Shown: piece by piece, positions 18,041 through 27,581 of the stretch | How positions within the stretch are numbered: the stretch's first letter is position 1 | Layout of the letters: every line of letters starts with the position of its first letter | DNA from: Trichormus sp. NMC-1 | GTDB lineage: Bacteria; Cyanobacteriota; Cyanobacteriia; Cyanobacteriales; Nostocaceae | DNA length: 64,000 nt | Direction of reading: 5' to 3' | NCBI RefSeq assembly: GCF_001858025.1 | Contig: NZ_LZQD01000002.1 | Span: 573,062-637,061 of the forward strand | Notes under the pieces: model-generated | What the model saw: only the letters and a program-made list of their open reading frames with translations | The model's database searches: none | Told to the model about the DNA's origin: nothing | Program-made: the position numbers and the translations under genes

Positions 18041-18131
18041 TAGACATCTCCAAAAAAGAATGTAGAGACGTTCCATGGAACGTCTCTACAAGGGTTGTGG
18101 ATAACGCATATTTAATTTCTGGAGATGTCTA
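18041..18131. mobile_element. 91-bp MITE-like palindromic element
   Basis: Terminal inverted repeats TAGACATCTCCA / TGGAGATGTCTA enclose a perfect inner palindrome GTAGAGACGTTCC/GGAACGTCTCTAC. The inner palindrome recurs at 29588-29614, and a diverged relative at about 26016-26070. No coding capacity. Confidence 0.75.
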
Positions 18132-18271
18132 ATGGTAATGATTTTATTGGTTTCCTTATATATACGCTAATATGAGTCTGCTAACCCCTATGCTTTCTTA
18201 AGGAAAATAAAGGTTAGAATCGATCAAGATCATAAGCAAAGCAGATAAAACCCTAAATTTCCAATGTTCTC

Positions 18272-18892
18272 ATGAAGGCTGATTTGACATCTACCACTAC
18301 ACCTGATTTTGTCAGCACCCTATCCCAAGCTGCTGCTGACTATCGTCAAGGAAATAAACTTCCGACTGCGGAGGTATTAGTAAATGCCTTACTACAAGCA
18401 GAAAAAACTGCTAAACAACAACGCCTGAATTATTCCTTTGAATCTCTGATTGGTAAATGGCGACTTTGTTTTGCGACTGGAACAAAAAAAGTTAGAAAGC
18501 GCGGGGGAATTATATTGGGTAAAGGTTTCTATCTACCCAAATTTGTAGCAGCACATATTTCCTTTAGTCCCAGTTTAGAACAGGCTTTAGGTAGAGGGGA
18601 AATTGGTAATCAGGTGCAATTTGGTCAGGTATCGTTGAAATTGACGGGGCCAGCACAATATTTAGGTAAAAAAAATTTATTGGCTTTTGACTTTACCCAG
18701 ATGCAAATGAGTTTGTTTAATCGTGTTATTTACAATCAACCAATTCGTTCTGGTAAAGTTGAGACTGAGGATTTTTACAACCAACCCATAGCTAAATTAC
18801 CCTTTTTTGCCTTCTTTTTAGTTACGGAAGACTTCATTGCAGCGCGTGGCCGTGGAGGAGGTTTAGCAATCTGGATTAGGAATTTGGATTGA
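18272..18892 (+). CDS. Fibrillin/PAP-like protein (tentative)
   Basis: A 206-residue protein. The segment FESLIGKWRLCFATG near residue 57 and the C-terminal AARGRGGGLAIWIRN resemble the N- and C-terminal signatures of plastid-lipid-associated proteins (fibrillins), lipocalin-like proteins of thylakoids and plastoglobules. The middle is rich in beta-type sequence (NQVQFGQVSLKLTGPAQYLG). It has no signal peptide. It stands alone. The ATG at 18272 follows a long AT-rich leader. The assignment rests on two short signatures; an unrelated conserved cyanobacterial family is possible. Confidence 0.55.
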   Translation: MKADLTSTTTPDFVSTLSQAAADYRQGNKLPTAEVLVNALLQAEKTAKQQRLNYSFESLIGKWRLCFATGTKKVRKRGGIILGKGFYLPKFVAAHISFSPSLEQALGRGEIGNQVQFGQVSLKLTGPAQYLGKKNLLAFDFTQMQMSLFNRVIYNQPIRSGKVETEDFYNQPIAKLPFFAFFLVTEDFIAARGRGGGLAIWIRNLD

Positions 18893-19008
18893 TAAATTTC
18901 TTATCAATGGGTAAGTTCTAAAATCCTGGAAATCCTGATATGGCTTGCACCACGCTATCAGACACCTTCTGTAAATATCAACCTGACGCTTAGAGAGGAA
19001 GAGAAGTG

Positions 19009-19037
19009 TTGACATGGGGTTTTAGATGTGTTATGAT
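19009..19037 (+). promoter_or_regulatory. Sigma-70-type promoter with no downstream ORF
   Basis: TTGACA (19009-19014), 17-bp spacer, TATGAT (19032-19037): near-perfect consensus. No plus-strand gene follows. The hairpin 55 bp on has no U-run. It could drive a small RNA. Confidence 0.55.
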
Positions 19038-19180
19038 ATTCTTGATAAGGAAGAACTATTTAATCAATCAAAGCTTGAGAGTCTCTTTGTAGGGGTTGAG
19101 CATTACTGAACCCCTTGCGTAAGATTCATACCGATTTTAATACAGCACTTCCCAGTGTCATGAGGTACAAGAACCCCACC

Positions 19181-19394
19181 CCTGAGCAGCTATTTCATCC
19201 ATAAATAAAGCCCCAACAATAAAAGCTTATCCTTGGGGCTGTTATACCTGACCACCTTTACCTTTTTAATTTAAAAATACCAAGAAATCTGAAGACTCAA
19301 AGACATAAATATCGGAATTATGTCTAAAAATAATTTGTTAATTTTAGTAATTTACTATAGCAACGGACAGGGCGGTTAGGACACCAACTGATTA
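19181..19394. repeat. 214-bp duplicated segment, copy 2
   Basis: Same as 15915-16128. This copy ends 13 bp before the 3' end of the SGNH hydrolase gene. It is preceded by TACAGCACTTCCCAGTGTCA, which looks like the end of another dispersed element. Confidence 0.95.
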
Positions 19395-19406
19395 ATATGA
19401 TGTACC

Positions 19407-20366
19407 TTATAACAAAAGAATCTGCTGTATCTCTAAAACCAATTTCTCGATTTCTTGACTCACAAATTTATTTCCTTTCGTGTTCATGTGAATATGGTCT
19501 TGATATAAGGCTTTTGGGTTGGCAATTGAATTAAATTTTGGTAAAAAATCTATATAAGTAATTTGCTGTTCTTTAGTAAAATCACTGAGACGTTTACGGG
19601 CGACAATTTCATAGTCACGGGAACCTGGTTCGCCGATTTCTCTCAATAAGGGAGTCATAACCAGTAGCAATTCACTGTTATTTTCTTGAGCGAAACTGTG
19701 AATTTTACTAATTGCTTCTAAATTTATACCGACGCGATCGCCTGCTTCATTCTGCAACTCTTCAAGTTCAGGAATCGATTTTTGTTTGAAAACGTAACGC
19801 TGTAATACTTCCACCATTGCTAACGGTGGTTTATGATTTGGGTAATTGCGATCGCGCCCCACAGGTAAAGAAGTAGGCGCAGTCGCAAATAAATCATCTG
19901 TATTAATTAGTAAAATCACGGCCTTCGCTTGAAAATTGCCAAACCGCTGTAAATAAGCTAATTCATTTCTTGGTCCCCAAGAGTTAGCTGAAGCATTTAG
20001 CACTTCTACTTGTTGGTAATGACTCTGAGATGACAAAGAAGCCATCAGCAAACTAGAAATAGTATTTTTTTGATCTGTCCACCAACCACCATTAGCAATA
20101 GAATCGCCTAAAAGCAAAACTCGCAATGTTGAAAGTTGAGGTAGCTTTTGTATGGGCGCACTTCGCATAGAATACTCATTAATCTCAATCTGATTCCCCA
20201 TGCGACGGGTGCTTTGGTTAGGTGCTAATAAATAACCAATTTGCTCATCACCAATGTAAATCAGGGGATTACCAAAACCAAAGAGCGATCGCAATCCTAA
20301 CTCTATCACCACAAATAATCCCACCGATACCGCCAAAATGACGATTAGTACCTCTTTCACCTGCAA
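19407..20366 (-). CDS. SGNH/GDSL hydrolase, membrane-anchored
   Basis: A 319-residue protein with an N-terminal hydrophobic anchor (VLIVILAVSVGLFVVIELGL). SGNH blocks follow: VLLLGDSIANGG (block I, catalytic Ser), NASANSWGPRNEL (Gly/Asn blocks), INTDDLF, and YQDHIHMNTKGNKF with the Asp-His dyad (block V). It should be an esterase or acetyl-hydrolase acting at the outer face of the membrane, possibly on polysaccharide; the substrate is unknown. It stands alone. A GCGATCGC octamer lies in the 5' part. Start ATG at 20366 is consistent with the signal anchor. Confidence 0.85.
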   Translation of the reverse strand: MQVKEVLIVILAVSVGLFVVIELGLRSLFGFGNPLIYIGDEQIGYLLAPNQSTRRMGNQIEINEYSMRSAPIQKLPQLSTLRVLLLGDSIANGGWWTDQKNTISSLLMASLSSQSHYQQVEVLNASANSWGPRNELAYLQRFGNFQAKAVILLINTDDLFATAPTSLPVGRDRNYPNHKPPLAMVEVLQRYVFKQKSIPELEELQNEAGDRVGINLEAISKIHSFAQENNSELLLVMTPLLREIGEPGSRDYEIVARKRLSDFTKEQQITYIDFLPKFNSIANPKALYQDHIHMNTKGNKFVSQEIEKLVLEIQQILLL

Positions 20367-20585
20367 TTTCCTCGAAAATAATATAGTAATAAATTATACA
20401 AAATTACCAAAAAAGACGGCGACAGATTACAAAAGTAGCTATTGTGTATGCAAAAGTGTTGTTACTTAAAAAACCGTTGCAAAGCTTAAAGAAAATAATA
20501 ATGTAAATTTAACATCATCGTCCAACAGAAAGACTACAATCAAGACGGACAGATTAGCACTGTAACAAAGGAGGTTTACAAAGCT

Positions 20586-20726
20586 ATGTCTGACTTAAAT
20601 CGCGGGATTATGAAATTTGAAGGTGCAGATTCCCCAAAAGTAGTGACTATCTCTACTGTTTTGCTGTTGGGGTCGATAGCAGCGCTCATTCTGTGGGCCT
20701 TACAATCTGCTTATGCTCTAAACTAG
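20586..20726 (+). CDS. Small single-pass membrane protein (46 aa)
   Basis: A 46-codon ORF with a strong ribosome-binding site (AAAGGAGG, 20567-20574). The N-terminus MSDLNRGIMKFEGADSPK is soluble, and one hydrophobic helix follows (VVTISTVLLLGSIAALILWA). The size, layout and strong translation signal resemble small photosystem-associated thylakoid proteins. A Psb35-like protein is possible but I cannot confirm it. An inverted repeat follows at 20748. Confidence 0.7.
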   Translation: MSDLNRGIMKFEGADSPKVVTISTVLLLGSIAALILWALQSAYALN

Positions 20727-20747
20727 AATCATTAAGTAAGCTATAAG

Positions 20748-20786
20748 GACACTAGCAACAAGGTTTTCCAACGCTGCCTAGTGTCC
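20748..20786 (+). terminator. Hairpin after the small membrane-protein gene
   Basis: GGACACTAG / CTAGTGTCC, perfect 9-bp arms with a 21-nt loop. No T-run follows, so termination is uncertain. Confidence 0.45.
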
Positions 20787-21194
20787 ATAAAGCCAATAAT
20801 TAAACCAGCGAAAAAAAAATTAATTAAAATTTTGATTTGCTATTTTAGATGGAAGATAGGTGTGACGTACTCCACACTCCCTTTCCGGTGAGTGTGGGCT
20901 TCTCAGTGACTCTTCTTTAAAGACATTGACTGAGCTTTGAGACCGTGCGCCCCACGGTTCTTGGGTTGATCCGAACAATTAGCTTTTATTTTAATAGGCT
21001 GCTTTTCAGCATTTAATTGGATTACACCTATTAATCAAATTGTATCACAAGGAGAGAAGAAGAAGAAGATTTGTACCCTTTGCTTCGCAACGCTAGAGCG
21101 AACGGGAAGCAAGCTACGTATTTATCTCATCACCTCCCTATCGGGTAGGTGAGAGGCTTCTACTTTTTAAGCTAAAATTCATAATCAAAAATAA
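20787..21194. other. Intergenic region with IS200/IS605-like hairpin ends
   Basis: Two hairpins are each followed by GGCTTCT: CCACACTC/GAGTGTGG at 20872-20897 and CACCT(CCC...GGGT)AGGTG at 21131-21151, the latter followed by CTACTTTTTAAGCTAAAA. Hairpin plus GGCTTCT plus TTAAGCTAAA recurs at 44522-44575. The arrangement resembles the subterminal palindromes of IS200/IS605 elements, so this may be a non-autonomous derivative. No transposase is present. Confidence 0.45.
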
Positions 21195-24065
21195 ATGTTT
21201 CAGCTTTGGGGTGTCTTAGTTATTTTAATTGCTTGTCCATTCTTAGGGGCAATGCCCATAATTGCCTGGATTACCTATGGACTCAAGCGTAAGCGATTGG
21301 CACAAATCGGTACAGGTAATATTAGTGTCTCCGCAGCTTTTTATCACGGTGGCAAACTAGTGGGTATTCTGGCAGTGATGTCAGAAGCTTTGAAAGGAAT
21401 AGTAGCAGTATTAATTGCGCGTGCTTTCTTTCCCAGCGGCTCGTTTTGGGAATTGATAGCTTTAATTGCCTTAGTGATAGGGAGATATTTTTTAGGAAAA
21501 GGTGCAGGAACAACCAACGTTGCTTGGGGATTTTTGATGCATGATCCCCTAGTAGCAGGATTTGTCAGTTTAGTAGCAGCCATTGGCTTTATGACTCTGC
21601 GCTCTAGACAGACAATCAAATATGGGGTTTTGGTGCTATTTCCCCTATTGGTGGCACTCATGCACGCTGAAGATTTTCCCAAAATCGTGGCAGCGTTTGG
21701 ATTAGCAGGGTTACTCGGCTGGATTTATAAACAAATTCCCGATGACATGGACTTATCAGTCGAAGCAGCCCAAACCGAAGCGCAACCGATGATGGAATAT
21801 TTAAGCGGTAGTGAGCAAGGGATTGTCACTTTAGATGATGAATTGGATGCAGGTATATTTGGAGCCAAGGCAGCCACATTATCTCAAATCAAACGCTGGG
21901 GTTATCCAGTGCCAAAAGGATGGATTTTATCCCCCTTTGATGATCCTGCCCTATTGATTGATTTTCTGCAACCATCGGCATTGTCACCCTTCGTAGTGCG
22001 TTCCTCAGCCATTGGGGAAGACTCAGCACAAGCCTCAGCCGCTGGACAATACGAAACAATATTGAATGTTACCAGCCAACAAGGTTTACTGGAAGCGATC
22101 GCACAAGTCCAAGCTTCTTATCATCATCCCAGCGCTGTCCAATATCGGCGTGATCTCGGTGCCAAAGATGCCGCAATGGCGGTACTCATTCAACCCCAAG
22201 TCCAGAGTGTATTCTCCGGTGTAGCTTTCAGCCGTGATCCTATGGCCCAACAAGGTGATGCTGTAGTCATTGAAGCCCTATCTGGTAGCCCTGTACAAGT
22301 CGTTTCTGGAAAAATCACCCCAGAACAATATCGGGTGTTTATCGTCGGTGAAGAAAAATTATCTTGTCTGCAATTTGAGGGTGAAGGGAAAATTCCCCCA
22401 GCATTAATTAAGCAAGTAGCATACTTAGCCCGGCGACTAGAAAACCGTTATTATGGCATTCCCCAAGATGTGGAATGGAGTTACGATGGGCAAACTATCT
22501 GGGTATTGCAATCGCGCCCGATTACGACTCTCTTACCAATTTGGACAAGGAAAATCGCCGCCGAAGTGATTCCCGGAGTGATTCACCCCTTAACTTGGTC
22601 GATTAATTTACCCCTCACCTGTGGAATGTGGGGAGAACTTTTTACTTTAGTACTGGGCGATAGCGTGCGTGAGATGGACTTTACCAACATGGCGACGCTG
22701 CACTACTCTAGAGCCTACTTTAATGCTACTTTTTTAGGAGAGATTTTCCTAGAAATGGGTTTACCGCCAGAAAGTCTGGACTTTTTAACCAGAGGCGCAA
22801 AAATGAGTAAACCTCCTTTAGCATCTACTTGGGAAAACTTGCCAGGATTAACAAAGTTATTCCAACGAGAAATCAGTTTAGAAAAAGAATTTAAGCGAGA
22901 TTATCGGCGACGCTTCATTCCTGGGTTGACAAAGTTGGCGAATGAACTAATTGAGGAATTAACGCCATCTCAGTTGTTAGTCAGAGTGGACTTAATTCTA
23001 GATTTACTCCATCAAGGTACTTATTACAGCATTTTATCCCCTTTGAGTGCTGCCATTCGTCAAGCAATTTCCGGGGTGAAAGAGGAGCAAATTGATCATA
23101 GTATTACTCCAGAAGTCGCATCATTGCGATCGCTCCATATTTTAGCCGCAGATGCCAAAGAAATTCTACCTGAGTTTGAGCCGGAGAGCGTTTTTGAACA
23201 GTTGGCGCAAACCCCAGAAGGGGAAAAGATTTTGTATGACTTTGAAGAACTGCTAGAAGACTATGGTTATTTAAGCGAAGTCGGGACTGATATTTCCGTT
23301 CCCACCTGGCGAGAACAGCCGCAGTTAGTCAAACAATTGTTTGTCCAGTTGATGCAGGGAAATGAACTTCCAAATCAAGATGAGTCCAGAAAGCGCCCTG
23401 AAGGTTTTGTGCAAAGACGTGTGGATCTCAAAGGACGAGTCACAGAAGTTTATTCTCGCTTGTTAGCCGAACTACGCTGGACTTTTTTGGCTTTAGAAAA
23501 GATTTGGCTACAAACCGGTTTATTGCCACAAACAGGAGATATCTTCTTTTTGAAATTGGGGGAAATACGGCGTTTAGCGGCAAATGCCGATGTATTGCTG
23601 AGGAATCAGTTACCGGAATTATTGCAAAATCGGCGATCGCAATTTCTGGAACATAGCCAGATTATCGAAATCCCTCCTCTAGTTTATGGCAACAATCCCC
23701 CCCACCCCATCGCCTCTCCTATTGATACTTCTGACAACATCTTACTCGGTATTCCCGCCAGTCAAGGACAAGCCGAAGGACGAGTCATGGTATTACGAAA
23801 TTTACAAGAAGTCGGTGAGATTAACAAAGGTACAATTCTCGTCGTTCCCTACACAGACTCTGGCTGGGCCCCTTTCTTAGTCAGGGCTGGAGGAGTAATT
23901 GCTGAAGCAGGCGGTAAACTTTCTCATGGTGCAATTGTTGCCCGTGAATACGGTATACCCGCAGTCATGGATGTACGTGGTGCTACATATTTACTCCAAG
24001 ATGGTCAACAAGTCAAGATTGATGGATCTAAAGGTATTGTGGAACTACAGGAATTTTTAGCTTAA
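21195..24065 (+). CDS. PlsY-like acyltransferase fused to PEP-synthase-like domains
   Basis: A 956-residue fusion. Residues ~1-180 are hydrophobic with 4-5 membrane segments and a PlsY-like QIGTGNISVSAAFYHGG motif; PlsY acylates glycerol-3-phosphate with acyl phosphate. Residues ~210-440 match the pyruvate-phosphate dikinase N-terminal ATP-binding domain (FGAKAATLSQIKRWG, PFVVRSSAIGEDSAQASAAG, DVEWSYDGQTIWVLQSRPI). A long middle part is less clear. Residues ~870-950 are a PEP-utiliser mobile domain with the phosphohistidine motif GGKLSHGAIVAREYGIPAVM. How phosphate transfer and acylation combine is unknown. It stands alone with no strong ribosome-binding site. Confidence 0.85.
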   Translation: MFQLWGVLVILIACPFLGAMPIIAWITYGLKRKRLAQIGTGNISVSAAFYHGGKLVGILAVMSEALKGIVAVLIARAFFPSGSFWELIALIALVIGRYFLGKGAGTTNVAWGFLMHDPLVAGFVSLVAAIGFMTLRSRQTIKYGVLVLFPLLVALMHAEDFPKIVAAFGLAGLLGWIYKQIPDDMDLSVEAAQTEAQPMMEYLSGSEQGIVTLDDELDAGIFGAKAATLSQIKRWGYPVPKGWILSPFDDPALLIDFLQPSALSPFVVRSSAIGEDSAQASAAGQYETILNVTSQQGLLEAIAQVQASYHHPSAVQYRRDLGAKDAAMAVLIQPQVQSVFSGVAFSRDPMAQQGDAVVIEALSGSPVQVVSGKITPEQYRVFIVGEEKLSCLQFEGEGKIPPALIKQVAYLARRLENRYYGIPQDVEWSYDGQTIWVLQSRPITTLLPIWTRKIAAEVIPGVIHPLTWSINLPLTCGMWGELFTLVLGDSVREMDFTNMATLHYSRAYFNATFLGEIFLEMGLPPESLDFLTRGAKMSKPPLASTWENLPGLTKLFQREISLEKEFKRDYRRRFIPGLTKLANELIEELTPSQLLVRVDLILDLLHQGTYYSILSPLSAAIRQAISGVKEEQIDHSITPEVASLRSLHILAADAKEILPEFEPESVFEQLAQTPEGEKILYDFEELLEDYGYLSEVGTDISVPTWREQPQLVKQLFVQLMQGNELPNQDESRKRPEGFVQRRVDLKGRVTEVYSRLLAELRWTFLALEKIWLQTGLLPQTGDIFFLKLGEIRRLAANADVLLRNQLPELLQNRRSQFLEHSQIIEIPPLVYGNNPPHPIASPIDTSDNILLGIPASQGQAEGRVMVLRNLQEVGEINKGTILVVPYTDSGWAPFLVRAGGVIAEAGGKLSHGAIVAREYGIPAVMDVRGATYLLQDGQQVKIDGSKGIVELQEFLA

Positions 24066-24636
24066 AAACTTGTGTTGGGTGGCGCTTTGTCTTCACCCAA
24101 CCTACCATTTTCTTGCAGTCTCAGTTGATTTGGGGTAAGTGTTCCTTACTCCAACTGTCTTCAATTTTTAATTTTGAACTATATAAACCGCGTCTATTTT
24201 GAAACCCATAGTTTTTTTAATCGGCTTATATTCTCAAATTCTATACTCTTCCCTGTTCCCTGTTCCTTAACAGGGAACAGGGAACAGAAAAGAAGATATA
24301 TTAGAAAATTTACTTAACATTAATCCCAAGTTATAAATTTTTGCTTATATATCCAATCTAATATTTATTTCATAATTGCCTTTCAAAGTTAACCAATTTC
24401 TAAAAAAACCCTGTAAACTAAATTTTACTAGGTCAGAGATGCTTCCCCATTCCTCCTAGTGACCCAAAGTAATGAAACTTTGTCCCATAGTCTAGTTAGT
24501 CATTTTTCATCAGAAAATGTTGACTTTGCATGACTACATATATTTTAGTGCAGAGGCAAGAAATCCCAGAATTTTTTCTGTTTTTGCTGTAATTTTCATG
24601 CCTAAAAAATAAATTCTTTAGTCAAGGAGAGGTATT
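24066..24636. other. Intergenic region upstream of cmpA
   Basis: Contains a GTGTTGGGT/ACCCAACC palindromic repeat just after the previous stop and a TTCCCTGTTCCCTGTT / AACAGGGAACAGGGAA inverted repeat near 24250-24287. The rest is AT-rich, where carbon-responsive control of cmpA would be expected. I could not identify a defined operator. Confidence 0.5.
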
Positions 24637-26010
24637 ATGTCGGGATTTTTTAATCAAGTTTCTCGCCGGAAATTCATTGTTACAGCGGTCGCATCAGGAA
24701 GTGCAGTTTTTCTGAAGGGCTGCTTAGGAAATCCACCTGAACCGGGTGGAACTTCGACAACATCCTCCGTTCAACCAGTTGTTAATATTAGCCCAGAACA
24801 AAAACCAGAAACCACAAAAGCCAAACTTGGATATATTCCCATTGTTGAGTCTGCACCATTAATAATTGCTTTAGAAAAAGGCTTTTTTAAGAAGCATGGG
24901 ATGTCAGATGTAGAACTTTCTAAACAAGCTTCTTGGGGTTCAGCAAGAGACAACGTAGAAATTGGTTCTGCGGGTGGTGGTATTGATGGTGGTCAATGGC
25001 AAATGCCCATGCCACACTTAATTACAGAAGGAAAAATTACTAAGGGTAATAAACCAATACCGATGTATGTTCTTGCCCAGTTAGTTACTCATGGTAATGC
25101 CATTGCGATCGCAAACAAACATCTAGGAAAAGGAATTAGCTTAAAACTTGATACTGCTAAACCCCTATTTGCCCAACTCAAAGCCTCCACTCCCTTTACC
25201 GCAGCGTTTACATTTCCCCACGTTAACCAAGACTTATGGATTCGCTACTGGTTATCAGCTAGTGGAATTGACCCAGATACAGATGTCAAATTATTAACAG
25301 TACCAGCAGCGCAAACCGTCGCCAACATGAAAACCGGCACAATGGACGCTTTCAGTACAGGCGACCCTTGGCCATTCCGTCTCGTTAATGACAAAATCGG
25401 CTTTATGGCCGCATTAACTGCCGAAATTTGGAAAAATCACCCCGAAGAATATTTTGCCATGAGAGGTGATTGGGTTGACCAAAATCCCAAAGCCACAAAA
25501 GCCTTATTAAAAGGGATTATGGAAGCCCAACAGTGGTTAGATAACTTTAATAACCGCAAAGAAGCCGCAGAAATTCTTGCCGCTAAAAAGTATTTTGGTT
25601 TATCTTCTCCAGCAGTTTTGGCTGACCCATTCCAAGGTAAATATGATATGGGTGATGGTCGGAAAATAGATGATAAATCAATGGCTGCTTATTACTGGAA
25701 AGATGGTAAAGGTAGTGTTTCTTATCCTTACCAAAGTCATGATTTATGGTTCATTACCGAAAACGTGCGTTGGGGATTTTTGCCTAAAGATTACATAGCT
25801 AATGGTGCAGCCAAAGCTAAAGAATTAATCAAAAAAGTGAACCGCGAAGATATTTGGAAAGAAGCAGCTAAAGAATTAGGAATACCTGCTGCTGACATTC
25901 CCACTAATACATCTCGTGGAGTTGAAGAATTTTTTGATGGAGTCAAATTCGACCCGGAGAAACCAGAAGAATATCTCAAGAGTTTGAAAATCAAAAAAGT
26001 CAGCATTTAA
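24637..26010 (+). CDS. cmpA: Bicarbonate-binding lipoprotein of an ABC transporter, CmpA
   Basis: A 457-residue NrtA/CmpA-family solute-binding protein. The N-terminus has a Tat-like SRRKF motif and a lipobox ending GCLGNPP, as in CmpA. Motifs favouring bicarbonate over nitrate binding are [18 protein letters not shown] and [13 protein letters not shown]; NrtA has different residues there. The C-terminal [20 protein letters not shown] and [16 protein letters not shown] are family-typical. CmpA delivers HCO3- to CmpB/CmpC/CmpD. Here the next gene is a deletion-scarred cmpB/cmpD remnant, so the protein has no complete local transporter. Ribosome-binding site AAGGAGAGG precedes the ATG. Confidence 0.85.
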   Translation: MSGFFNQVSRRKFIVTAVASGSAVFLKGCLGNPPEPGGTSTTSSVQPVVNISPEQKPETTKAKLGYIPIVESAPLIIALEKGFFKKHGMSDVELSKQASWGSARDNVEIGSAGGGIDGGQWQMPMPHLITEGKITKGNKPIPMYVLAQLVTHGNAIAIANKHLGKGISLKLDTAKPLFAQLKASTPFTAAFTFPHVNQDLWIRYWLSASGIDPDTDVKLLTVPAAQTVANMKTGTMDAFSTGDPWPFRLVNDKIGFMAALTAEIWKNHPEEYFAMRGDWVDQNPKATKALLKGIMEAQQWLDNFNNRKEAAEILAAKKYFGLSSPAVLADPFQGKYDMGDGRKIDDKSMAAYYWKDGKGSVSYPYQSHDLWFITENVRWGFLPKDYIANGAAKAKELIKKVNREDIWKEAAKELGIPAADIPTNTSRGVEEFFDGVKFDPEKPEEYLKSLKIKKVSI

Positions 26011-26131
26011 TAGATAGATATGTCCAAAAAAGTAGAGATTTTCTAGGGAACATCTCTACACGGGTTTAAAAAATGCAGATTTAACTTTCACAAAATAACC
26101 ATTAACCATTCATAAATTTGAGGAAAAATCC

Positions 26132-26748
26132 ATGACAATAGCCCAAAAACGTGCCACAAGTCCTAAATTGGAGAATAAATTTTTATCGGGTTTACAAAAA
26201 CAACTTCCTGAACTTATCCCCCCAGCTATTGCGTTATTTATCTTTCTAGCCATTTGGCAAGTATTTTCTTGGACTCCAGGGGCAACATTACCCGGACCAA
26301 TCAAAGTTATTCAAGACACCTGGATCTTAATTTTGTATCCCTTCTATGACAAAGGAGGAACTGATAAAGGGCTTTTTTGGCAAATCTGGGCTAGTCTGCA
26401 ACGGGTGGCTATTAGCTATACATTAGCGGCAATTGTCGGTATTGGCTTGGGTGTTTTGATAGGTGTAAATCAAACTATGGCAAAAGCTTTAGATCCCCTG
26501 TTTCAGTTACTAAGAACTGTTTATCCCACCAAACCAGAAGCGGAAAAACGGGCTATTGTCCGGGATCATTTGGCAATGGTGGGTTTAGGTGACGCAATGG
26601 AAAAGAAACCCATGCAAAAGTCATGGAAATTCCGTTTGTAAGGCCACGGGATAGAGCCAGAATTATGGAAGATCCCCAATATTACCAACTTCGTAACTAC
26701 GCGTTAGACTTCTTGTTTAACCGCTTCGCCCATGATGATGTTGATTAA
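26132..26748 (+). pseudogene. cmpB: cmpB-cmpD deletion remnant
   Basis: Residues ~1-130 are the N-terminus of a CmpB/NrtB permease (IALFIFLAIWQVFSW, ASLQRVAISYTLAAIVGIGL, ending DPLFQLLRTV). The frame then switches abruptly to an internal piece of a CmpD/NrtD ATPase, KPEAEKRAIVRDHLAMVGL, and stops at 26641. In another frame the ATPase C-terminus continues: MEIPFVRPRDRARIMEDPQY and then LRNYALDFLFNRFAH, ending at 26748. At least two deletions are needed. They removed most of cmpB, all of cmpC if present, and the Walker motifs of cmpD. The product cannot be a working permease or ATPase. Confidence 0.85.
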
Positions 26749-27581
26749 GATAAAAAAGCGGCGAATTAAATTTCGCTTCTTCTCTATTTTCTCAGGAATC
26801 AATAATGGTTTTCATAGATAAAAACTTATACATATACAAATACAGCCAATTTTCGGGATACATATAAGCTATTGCTTATATGAGGTATATAATATTTATT
26901 TAATAAATATGCATTTGGGTTAATTTTTTTCGATATAAAGGCTGTATATTATTATTAATCAAACAGTTGATCCCCGGTCGCAACTGCAAAAATAAAACTG
27001 GGTAGATAGTTCTGCATGATTGTGTTTCAGGGTAACTAAGGTTTCTCCTTGAGTAGCACCTTAACTCACAATTTATGTAAATTGTCAAACATAATCACAA
27101 ATCAGCAAGATGTTTTATGCTTGCTGTTTTTTGTACTGAGCAAACAGTTAAGCACTACTTGAGGAGCATTTACAAATGTATTTTGAGAAAAATGTTTTAA
27201 TCACACTAAAATGCTAAGAGCCAATCTTTAGCTCAAGATTAATATATTCATCTGACCAAGATAAATCTGCAAAGGCTGTTAATCAATGAGATTTATTGTA
27301 ATTTTAACAGCTTAAAGTTTTCGGCTTGTATCAGCAAAAAGCCAATACCAAGTATTTCGCATACAAATAAGCTGGGTATCTAAATTTTGGATTTGTACCC
27401 AAGATTATTAATGCCAAATTAACATGGTTGCATTATTGTTGACCAAGTAAATTTATTGACAGATGAAGACAGGTATTGTGCTTAGGTTTAATTGGTGAAA
27501 CGCCTCACTCTTACTTTTTTTAGCTCTTTAAAGTTCATCTATTGTAATACTCCTCATTAGAGGAGACACAAGGAGGTATTC
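26749..27581. other. Long AT-rich region upstream of sbtA
   Basis: No convincing coding region. A hairpin-like AAAAAAGCGGCGAATTAAATTTCGCTTCTT sequence follows the cmpD remnant near 26753-26782. Otherwise there is AT-rich sequence expected to contain the sbtA promoter. A strong ribosome-binding site (AAGGAGG, 27570-27576) ends the region. Confidence 0.5.

Larger units (their letters stand above)
18893..19406. other. Intergenic region with an orphan promoter and duplicated repeat
   Basis: Contains a consensus-like promoter at 19009-19037, an AGGGGTT/AACCCCT hairpin (about 19092-19116) and the second copy of the 214-bp duplication (19181-19394). No coding region is seen. Confidence 0.6.

Noticed and set aside
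24637..26010. Nitrate-binding NrtA as the identity
   Set aside because: [22 protein letters not shown] and the GNPP lipobox fit CmpA better than NrtA, and bicarbonate carriers are next door.
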